64,000 nucleotides of DNA from Thermococcus pacificus. Its GTDB lineage: Archaea > Methanobacteriota_B > Thermococci > Thermococcales > Thermococcaceae. The notes under the pieces were generated by a model. The model did no database searches. It saw only the letters and a list, made by a program, of their open reading frames with translations, and had not been told where the DNA came from. Positions 57,808 through 64,000 of this stretch are shown here, one piece after another. The stretch spans positions 372,001 through 436,000 of the forward strand of contig NZ_CP015102.1 in NCBI RefSeq assembly GCF_002214485.1, in the 5' to 3' direction. Numbering within the stretch: position 1 is the first letter of the stretch; every line of letters begins with the position of its first letter. The position numbers and the translations under genes were made by a program.

Positions 57808-57935
57808 CGTTAACGGTACATCTATGTCCTTTTATCCTTTTAAAGTTTAGTTTGCTATTAACAAAAGAGAATTCTTTCATGTTTAGAAAAGTTTCACAGA
57901 TGCAAAGGCTTATGAGGCTTTGACCACAAAACCCT

Positions 57936-57994
57936 GAGGGATGATGAGTCTGGAGCCCCCTGAGCGGTGAGGAGGTTTCGCGGGGCTGACCGAG
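57936..57994 (+). ncRNA. C/D box guide RNA abutting a coding start
   Basis: C ATGATGA 57941-57947, D' CTGA 57960-57963, C' GTGAGGA 57967-57973, D CTGA 57986-57989; both guides are 12 nt and the D'-C' gap is 3 nt. This is a textbook archaeal methylation guide. Its D box lies 5 nt before the ATG of the coiled-coil gene, so the two may share a transcript. Targets are not identified. Confidence 0.88.
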
Positions 57995-58291
57995 ATGATA
58001 AAGGATCGCATCTGTCGGGAATACCTTGAGGAGATTGAAAGGCTCGAACGCTCAGTAGTGGAGCTCGAGGAACAGATAAACGAGCTGAAAATGCAGCTCC
58101 GGCTCAAGGTGGACGAGGCCAACAGTCTCGCCGTCGAGAACGCCAGCTTAAGGCACAAGCTCGAGCTGATGGAGAAGCGCGAGAGGGCGCTCATCAATCT
58201 CCTCCGGTCCCTCAAGGTTCCCCTCGTTCTCATCGATGAGGAGCGCTTTGAGGACGTTGAGGTCGACCTCGGCCCGGACTCGAAGGAATGA
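57995..58291 (+). CDS. Small coiled-coil protein
   Basis: The 98-residue protein is almost entirely heptad-rich (IERLERSVVELEEQINELKMQL, then ENASLRHKLELMEKRERAL) and ends in an acidic tail. No enzyme motif is seen. The start has no clear Shine-Dalgarno; the preceding bases are occupied by a C/D box RNA. It could be translated from a transcript processed to release that RNA. The function is unknown. Confidence 0.75.
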   Translation: MIKDRICREYLEEIERLERSVVELEEQINELKMQLRLKVDEANSLAVENASLRHKLELMEKRERALINLLRSLKVPLVLIDEERFEDVEVDLGPDSKE

Positions 58292-58345
58292 GAAAACCTT
58301 AATAGACCTACCCCGTTTTCTACTTCAACTTAAGAGGTGAGGATT

Positions 58346-61096
58346 ATGAGCATGGACATGACAACCAGGATGTTTAAGGAAGAGGGATGGATAAGAAAGC
58401 AGTGTCCCAAGTGCGGGAAATTCTTCTGGACGCTCGACCCCGATAGAGAGACCTGCGGCGACCCCCCGTGTGACGAGTACTCATTCATTGGAAAGCCCGG
58501 AATTCCAAAGAAGTACACGCTCGACGAGATGCGCGAGAAGTTCCTGAGCTTCTTCGAGAGGAAGGGCCACGGTCGCGTTAAGCGCTACCCAGTTCTTCCG
58601 AGATGGCGTGACGACGTTCTCCTCGTTGGGGCCAGCATAATGGACTTCCAGCCGTGGGTCATAAGCGGCGAGGCAGACCCCCCAGCGAACCCGCTCACGA
58701 TAAGCCAGCCCTCAATAAGGTTCACCGACATAGACAACGTCGGAATAACAGGCAGGCACTTCACGATATTCGAGATGATGGCCCACCACGCCTTCAACTA
58801 CCCGGGCAAGCCGATTTACTGGATGGACGAGACCGTTGAGCTTGCCTTCGAGTTCTTCACCAAGGAACTCGGAATGAAGCCCGAGGACATAACCTTCAAG
58901 GAGAACCCGTGGGCTGGCGGAGGAAACGCTGGCCCGGCATTTGAGGTGCTTTATCGCGGTCTGGAAGTGGCTACGCTCGTTTTCATGCAGTACAAGAAGG
59001 CCCCTGAAAACGCCGACCCGAGCCAGGTAGTTGAAATAAAGGGCGACTACTACGTCCCGATGGAGACGCGCGTCGTTGACACAGGCTACGGCCTTGAGAG
59101 GCTCGTGTGGATGAGCCACGGCACTCCAACGGCCTACGACGCGGTCCTTGGCTACGTTATCGAACCGCTTAAGAAGATGGCAGGTGTTGAGAAGATAGAC
59201 GAAAGGATTCTGATGGAGAACTCCAGATTAGCTGGAATGTTCGACATAGAAGACATGGGCGACCTTCGCTATCTGAGGGAGCAGGTGGCAAAGCGCGTCG
59301 GCATAAGTGTCGAAGAACTTGAGAAAGCGGTAAGGCCCTACGAGCTCATCTATGCCGTAGCTGACCACACCAAGGCCTTAACATTCATGCTCGCCGATGG
59401 AGTGATTCCGTCTAACGTCAAGGCCGGCTACCTCGCGCGCCTGCTCATCAGGAAGAGCATAAGGCACCTCCGCGAGCTCGGCCTTGAGATACCGCTCGCT
59501 GAAATCGTGGCTATGCACATAAAGGAGCTTTCCCCGACGTTCCCGGAGTTCAAGGAGATGGAAGAGGTTATCCTCGACATAATCAACGTCGAGGAGAAGC
59601 GCTACCAGGAGACGCTGAAGAGGGGAAGCGACCTCGTGAAGCGCGAAATAGCGAAGCTCAAGAAGAAGGGCATCAACGAGATACCGCTGGACAAGCTCAT
59701 CCTCTTCTACGAGAGCCATGGACTCACGCCCGAGATAGTGGCTGAAGTGGCGCAGAAGGAAGGTGTCAAAGTCGAGATACCGGACAACTTCTACACCCTC
59801 GTCGCCAAGCAGGCCGAGAAGACCGAGAAAACCGAGAAAAAGACGGCTGGAGAATACGTCGTTGACTTCGAGCTGGTGAAAGACCTCCCCGACACGAGAA
59901 CGCTCTACTATGAGGACCCGTTTATGAAAGAGTTCGACGCCGAGGTTCTCAAGGTCATAGACGGCTGGGTAGTTCTCAACCAGACGGCCTTCTATCCGGA
60001 AGGCGGAGGCCAGCCCTACGACACGGGCGTTCTGGTGGTTGATGGCGAGGAAGTCAAGGTTACAAACGTCCAGAAGGTTGGAAAGGTCATCCTGCACAAG
60101 GTCGAGAGGCCGGAGCTCTTCAAGGAAGGGGCCAAGGTTCACGGAAGGCTCGACTGGGACAGGAGAATCCAGCACATGCGCCACCACACCGGAACGCACG
60201 TCCTCATGGGCGCACTCGTCCGCGTTTTAGGAAAGCACGTCTGGCAGGCCGGTTCACAGCTCCACACCGACTGGGCCCGCCTGGATATATCCCACTACAA
60301 GCGCATAACCGAGGAGGAGCTGAGAGAAATAGAGCGCCTCGCCAACAGGGTTGTGATGGAGAACAGGAAGGTCACCTGGGAGTGGCTTCCGAGGACGGAG
60401 GCAGAGCAAAAGTACGGCTTCCGCTTATATCAGGGTGGAGTCGTTCCGGGAAGGGTTATCAGGGTTCTTAAGATAGAGGACTGGGATGTGCAAGCGTGCG
60501 GTGGAACGCATTTGCCCAACACCGGCCTGATAGGCCCGATAAAGATTCTAAGGACCGAGAGGATACAGGACGGTGTTGAGCGCATAATCTTCGCCGCCGG
60601 AGAGGCTGCCATAAACTGGATGCAGGAGACCGAGAGGATACTCAAGAAGACCGCAGAGATATTCCGCGTGCCGCCTGAGAAGGTGCCTGAGACGGCCGAG
60701 AGGTTCTTCAACGAGTGGAAGGAAGCGAGGAAAGAAGTCGAGAAGCTGAGGAAAGAGCTGGCGAAGCTCCTCGTCTACGAGCTGGAGAACGAGGTCGAGA
60801 GGGTTGGAGAAATCGAGTTCATCGGCAAAGTGGTCGAAGGGACGATAGACGACCTCCGCGAAGCCGCCAACAAGCTCAGGAAGGATAAGCGCGTTATCGT
60901 CCTCATCACCAGAGAGGGGCACTTCGTCGTTGCGGTCGGAGACGGCCTCGATCTCAAGGCCGGCGAGCTGGCGAAGGTAATAACGAGCGTCGCAGGTGGC
61001 GGCGGTGGCGGAAGGAAAGAGCTTGCCCAGGGAAGAATCAAGAATCCGCTCAAGGCCGAGGAGGCCATTGAAGAGGTGAAGAAGAGGCTCGGCTGA
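58346..61096 (+). CDS. alaS: Alanyl-tRNA synthetase (archaeal)
   Basis: The 916-residue synthetase has an N-terminal archaeal cysteine cluster ([18 protein letters not shown]), class II catalytic core (motif 1 near DFQPWVISG, motif 2 [14 protein letters not shown]), the editing domain with [11 protein letters not shown] and CGGTH, and a C-terminal helical domain ending in a glycine-rich [12 protein letters not shown]. It charges tRNA-Ala and hydrolyses mischarged Ser/Gly. The start follows GAGGTGAGGATT. Confidence 0.97.
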   Translation: MSMDMTTRMFKEEGWIRKQCPKCGKFFWTLDPDRETCGDPPCDEYSFIGKPGIPKKYTLDEMREKFLSFFERKGHGRVKRYPVLPRWRDDVLLVGASIMDFQPWVISGEADPPANPLTISQPSIRFTDIDNVGITGRHFTIFEMMAHHAFNYPGKPIYWMDETVELAFEFFTKELGMKPEDITFKENPWAGGGNAGPAFEVLYRGLEVATLVFMQYKKAPENADPSQVVEIKGDYYVPMETRVVDTGYGLERLVWMSHGTPTAYDAVLGYVIEPLKKMAGVEKIDERILMENSRLAGMFDIEDMGDLRYLREQVAKRVGISVEELEKAVRPYELIYAVADHTKALTFMLADGVIPSNVKAGYLARLLIRKSIRHLRELGLEIPLAEIVAMHIKELSPTFPEFKEMEEVILDIINVEEKRYQETLKRGSDLVKREIAKLKKKGINEIPLDKLILFYESHGLTPEIVAEVAQKEGVKVEIPDNFYTLVAKQAEKTEKTEKKTAGEYVVDFELVKDLPDTRTLYYEDPFMKEFDAEVLKVIDGWVVLNQTAFYPEGGGQPYDTGVLVVDGEEVKVTNVQKVGKVILHKVERPELFKEGAKVHGRLDWDRRIQHMRHHTGTHVLMGALVRVLGKHVWQAGSQLHTDWARLDISHYKRITEEELREIERLANRVVMENRKVTWEWLPRTEAEQKYGFRLYQGGVVPGRVIRVLKIEDWDVQACGGTHLPNTGLIGPIKILRTERIQDGVERIIFAAGEAAINWMQETERILKKTAEIFRVPPEKVPETAERFFNEWKEARKEVEKLRKELAKLLVYELENEVERVGEIEFIGKVVEGTIDDLREAANKLRKDKRVIVLITREGHFVVAVGDGLDLKAGELAKVITSVAGGGGGGRKELAQGRIKNPLKAEEAIEEVKKRLG

Positions 61097-61111
61097 TTGC
61101 TTGTGAATTTA

Positions 61112-61120
61112 CATTTTTTG
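61112..61120 (+). terminator. T-run terminator after alaS
   Basis: CATTTTTTG, with six Ts at 61114-61119, lies 17 nt after the stop. A GC hairpin (arms CGCCC and GGGCG) follows at 61128-61144. Confidence 0.55.
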
Positions 61121-61192
61121 AAAACCCCGCCCTATTGATGGGCGAGGGTAGATATACGATATTCTTTTAAACCTCCCTTCTAACTTTGTCCG

Positions 61193-61285
61193 ATGGAAAT
61201 GAAGGACGGTGTTAGAATAGTCTGCGAGTTCTTCAACAGTAGGGGGAGAGCCTTCCTTAGTCAGCGGAGATTTTCCGGAGCATAA
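61193..61285 (+). other. Possible 30-residue ORF before the permease gene
   Basis: An ATG about 25 nt after a TATA-like TTCTTTTAAACC (about 61161-61172) opens a 30-codon frame (MEMKDGVRIVCEFFNSRGRA...), which would be leaderless. No ribosome site or family is visible. It ends 14 nt before the permease start and may be only a leader. Confidence 0.25.
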
Positions 61286-61299
61286 GAAGGTGAGATAAA

Positions 61300-62532
61300 A
61301 TGAGAGCCCTGCTGAAGATAGAATCACGTCGTCTTTCCCTCTCCGTTCTAATCGCCTTAGTCCTCACGTCCATCACCCTGCTCGCCGACGTGGAAATTTC
61401 CCCGATAGTTCCGTACATCGTTCTCGGTTTTCTCCTCTCCTCGGTTTTTCCTGCCGGCCTGTCCTACGGTCTCGAGTTAATCCTTTCGAAACCTCTGAAA
61501 AGGATTGAGCTGTTCGCGGGCTTTCTGCTCTCGCACCTGCTCTTAGCTCTTATCGTGGCCCTTCCGGCACTCGTGAAGCCCACAGCGTTCCTCTACGCAA
61601 TTTTTGCTCTCCCGTTTCTTCCATTGGACTATCTAACAGGCCTCCTCCTGAAGAACCCAAGGAAAACCTTCCTCGTCGGCACTTTGGTTTTTCTGATTCT
61701 CACGTTCTTGCCCACGGGTTACGTAGATATGAAGGTTCAAAACGATGCCCAGAAAGCCCTCGGAATCGAGACCCTGGCAGATTATGAGGCCAAGAAGGCC
61801 GAGTATTCCTCCCTCGTTTATACCCTTGAGCGGAAGTACGGCAACTACGCCTTTTTCTCTCCTGGAGTTCAGCTCGAACTCTTTGCCAGGGATCTGGATG
61901 TTGGGGATAAAGAAGACGCCCTGCTCAGGGCCGGAATCGCCCTCGGTTTCACCGTCATCCTACTTGCGCTGTCCATCATTCCATTCCTCCGCTTCGAGCC
62001 GGGGGAGTTCATCAGGCCTTCAATTCCGGCCTTGTATCTAAGGCCCCTGCCCTGGTGGATCAGAAAGGAAATCGCGGGTCTGTGGGCCTCGCGGGCTTTC
62101 TTTGTGTTCTTAATAGTTCTCCTCCTGCCGGTTGACAGAATAACGAAGGCTTTCTTCGCCCTATTTCTGCTTCCCCTGTTGGTAATCGAGGTGCTATCCG
62201 AAAACCCCATTTTGATCCTCAGCAAACCGGTGAGGAGAGCATATCTGATAAGGCGTTTCCTCGTGGTTTTAGGGCTATTCGCCCTTTTCACGCCCGTCCT
62301 GGGTTTTTCCCTTGCAGTGGTGTCCTTTACAGCAACGGTTATCTTTTTGACGGGCCTCTTCAGCAGGAAGCTGGCACTCGCTCTCTTGCCGTTCTTCGCC
62401 CTCATCATCAGCCCCGCCCTTCAGGAAGGATCCCAATTAGTGGCCCTTCTGTTCATGACCCTCACCCTTCCGTTCATTGCCCTGGCTTACCTGCGCGCGA
62501 TTAGAATGGAACTGGGTAGATGGGGGGGTTAA
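61300..62532 (+). CDS. ABC-2-type membrane permease-like protein
   Basis: The 410-residue protein has about 12 hydrophobic helices in two similar halves. Each half contains an L-x-L-S-K-P-x-x-R motif (LILSKPLKRIELF near residue 61 and LILSKPVRRAYLI near 306) as in ABC-2 permeases. The start follows AAGGTGAGATAAA. It is directly followed by a second, related permease. No ATP-binding gene is in the window; one is expected beyond its end. Confidence 0.85.
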   Translation: MRALLKIESRRLSLSVLIALVLTSITLLADVEISPIVPYIVLGFLLSSVFPAGLSYGLELILSKPLKRIELFAGFLLSHLLLALIVALPALVKPTAFLYAIFALPFLPLDYLTGLLLKNPRKTFLVGTLVFLILTFLPTGYVDMKVQNDAQKALGIETLADYEAKKAEYSSLVYTLERKYGNYAFFSPGVQLELFARDLDVGDKEDALLRAGIALGFTVILLALSIIPFLRFEPGEFIRPSIPALYLRPLPWWIRKEIAGLWASRAFFVFLIVLLLPVDRITKAFFALFLLPLLVIEVLSENPILILSKPVRRAYLIRRFLVVLGLFALFTPVLGFSLAVVSFTATVIFLTGLFSRKLALALLPFFALIISPALQEGSQLVALLFMTLTLPFIALAYLRAIRMELGRWGG

Positions 62533-64000
62533 ATGAAGAAACCGGGGGTAATGAGCCGGCTAAACGGTCAGTGGATAGCGCTTGTCCTGATTTCCCTCTT
62601 CCCGGCTATAGGGGTCGAGATAGACGTTCACAGGTTCACCATCCATTATCCCAACATACCTCCTGAAGAGCTCGGCCACCTGATAACGGCGGACCTGCTC
62701 ACCAAGTGGCTTCCGAATTTCATCAGGTTCCTCCTCATACTAGTCCTGCTGATAATCCTCCTCTCGCGCTTCGGCTCGGACTTCGAGCGGGGGAACGTCG
62801 TCCTGATGCTCTCAAAACCCATCACGAGGAGGCGCTATTTCCTGGGCCGGAGCCTTGAGGGGCTAAAGCTCGCCCTAACATCCGCCCTGGGAATTGTACT
62901 CTCGGGAGCGCTCGCGATGTTTGCTCACGGCTTCGAAGTTAGGGACTACCTCATAGGCTCGCTCACACTCTCGCTCTCGCTGGTCGGTGTAATCGGAATC
63001 GCCCTGCTCCTCCTTCCCCTCGCGACCTCCCGCGACTCCGGGGTCTTCCTTGGGCTTGGGGCGTTCGTTGCTCTCCTTCTCCTCGGAAAATCTGATTACC
63101 CGTTCATCCCTACGGTTTACCTTGAAAAGGTTCTGTCAATAGGGGACTCCGTCTCAATCTTTTATCGCGCCGTTGGTGAGCTGTTGGCCCTGTGCGTTGC
63201 GCTCTCGCTCGCAGGAATGGAGCTTTTCAGGAGGAGGGAGCTGAGGAATCCCGAGTTGCTCTCTGCACCAGGCGTTTCCATCTCCCCCTGCGGGCTTTAC
63301 GGCGTTTTCCTTGGGCTGAGCCTTCAGAGCAGGCGATTTATCGCCTTCGTCGCTTTTACGGGCCTGATGGCTTTTCTGAACAAAGGCACCCTCGACCAGT
63401 ATTACACCAGCCACGGCATCCCAGGCCTCCTCAATGCCGTGATCCAGGCCTTCAACAGCCCCTTCCTGCCCTTCGTGGTTCTGCCCCTCGGGGCGCTCTC
63501 GATTGGCTCCGCAATTGAGAACGGCACCGTCAGGGTTCTCCTGAGCAAGCCGATGAAGAGGAAAAACTTTTTCCTCGGGATGCTCCTCAGTGATATATTC
63601 GCTGTCTTCATTGGAACGGCTTTCTACGTGACCCTTATCGTTGCCTACGCCCTGCACTTGAGTGCTCCCTTAAGCAGAACCCTCGAACTCGGCCTTACCT
63701 TTGGCTCCCTCCTTTTCCTCTCGCTCCTCCAGTACCTGGCCCTCGGCTACCTTCTGTCAGCTTTCATGAGGGGAAGGAAGGCACTTCTCCTCTCGCTGGT
63801 TCTGGCCTTTCTGCTGGCCTTTGCCGTACCCCTCTCGGTCATCGCGGCATCGGCTTCGGCAGGGAATTCCTTCATCGACGTATTGACCCAGAACTCCCTT
63901 CCGGTGCCGAGCCCCAACCTGCACTACACTGTACTTACAATGGCCGTTTCCCCGAAGAGGAGCCTTCTTCCAAAGTCCCCCGCCGAGGTTCTCAACTATC
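62533..64000 (+). CDS. ABC-2-type permease-like protein, 3' truncated by window edge
   Basis: The ATG follows the previous stop immediately. The frame is open to the end of the window (489 codons visible). It has an internal repeat: RFGSDFERGNVVLMLSKP-x-T-RRRYFLG in the first half and AIENGTVRVLLSKPMKRKNFFLG in the second, each with surrounding helices. It is therefore probably a fused double permease paired with the upstream gene in an exporter. The end and stop are not visible. Confidence 0.85.
   Translation, partial: MKKPGVMSRLNGQWIALVLISLFPAIGVEIDVHRFTIHYPNIPPEELGHLITADLLTKWLPNFIRFLLILVLLIILLSRFGSDFERGNVVLMLSKPITRRRYFLGRSLEGLKLALTSALGIVLSGALAMFAHGFEVRDYLIGSLTLSLSLVGVIGIALLLLPLATSRDSGVFLGLGAFVALLLLGKSDYPFIPTVYLEKVLSIGDSVSIFYRAVGELLALCVALSLAGMELFRRRELRNPELLSAPGVSISPCGLYGVFLGLSLQSRRFIAFVAFTGLMAFLNKGTLDQYYTSHGIPGLLNAVIQAFNSPFLPFVVLPLGALSIGSAIENGTVRVLLSKPMKRKNFFLGMLLSDIFAVFIGTAFYVTLIVAYALHLSAPLSRTLELGLTFGSLLFLSLLQYLALGYLLSAFMRGRKALLLSLVLAFLLAFAVPLSVIAASASAGNSFIDVLTQNSLPVPSPNLHYTVLTMAVSPKRSLLPKSPAEVLNY

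Noticed and set aside
61128-61144. GC hairpin after alaS as an intrinsic terminator
   Set aside because: Archaeal termination relies on T-runs; the hairpin follows the T-run and is not followed by one of its own.
1-64000. tRNA, rRNA, CRISPR arrays or insertion sequences
   Set aside because: No T-loop pattern in a cloverleaf context, no regularly spaced repeats and no transposase motif were found by reading both strands; a tRNAscan and repeat search would be decisive.

Overview
The window is a piece of a hyperthermophilic archaeal chromosome of the order Thermococcales, almost certainly a relatively GC-rich Thermococcus. The evidence is the gene content (GH57 4-alpha-glucanotransferase, M32 carboxypeptidase, pyrrolidone carboxyl peptidase, DUF257-type proteins, archaeal MfnA decarboxylase, archaeal AlaRS), GGTGAT/GAGGTG ribosome binding sites before most starts, archaeal TATA boxes shared by divergent genes, a TATCAC-N5-GTGATA Thermococcales glycolytic motif, and three C/D box guide RNAs. 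No rRNA, tRNA, CRISPR array or insertion sequence was found. Layout: (1) 1-5.6 kb, a type IV pilus / type II secretion-like operon (CpaB-like protein, secreted protein, ATPase, two GspF/TadC membrane proteins). (2) 5.6-10.7 kb, FKBP isomerase and a DUF2118 protein, then a MoxR ATPase / DUF58 / membrane protein operon. (3) 10.7-23 kb, housekeeping and poorly known genes: PfkB kinase, M32 carboxypeptidase, ASCH protein, geranylgeranyl-reductase-family flavoprotein, Pcp, a large DUF460 protein with RNase H-like motifs, a winged-helix regulator with a membrane partner and a tiny 38-aa gene, a RecA/KaiC-like protein and a decayed copy of it, a TtuA-like tRNA thiolase and a site-2 protease. (4) 23-36.2 kb, a surface-glycan and sulfation locus. 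One operon makes UDP-glucuronate (UGD, GalU, GT2). Next come an AT-rich glycosyltransferase, an alkaline-phosphatase-family enzyme with a decayed C-terminal copy behind it, and a PAPS-type sulfotransferase. A seven-gene operon follows: ribbon-helix-helix regulator, ATP sulfurylase, DHH phosphoesterase, AlkP-family phosphodiesterase, APS kinase, TauE/SafE transporter and flippase. Together these could activate sulfate to PAPS, sulfate a uronic-acid-containing glycan, recycle PAP and flip the product. The regulator has a candidate operator of three TTTAAT units spaced exactly 10 bp at its own promoter. (5) 36.2-42.2 kb, a TasA/camelysin-like secreted protein, two tandem C/D box sRNAs, a CDF metal transporter, MfnA decarboxylase, a Kef antiporter, a HAD phosphatase and a dolichol/diacylglycerol kinase-like protein. 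(6) 42.2-46.1 kb, a divergent pair under apparent Tgr/TrmBL1 control: a secreted two-domain DOMON-like protein, whose 5' two-thirds is much more AT-rich than its 3' third, and GH57 4-alpha-glucanotransferase. (7) 46-64 kb, a DUF257-like protein, a second PP-loop tRNA thiolase, a COG2509-type flavoprotein, a CBS protein with two Kef antiporters, MarC, HisRS, a 39-43 aa basic protein, a class III aminotransferase/racemase next to an alanine symporter, a C/D sRNA abutting a coiled-coil gene, AlaRS, and two ABC-2-like permeases, the second cut by the window end. Small genes, pseudogene remnants, palindromic operators and the sulfation operon are the parts most worth a second look.
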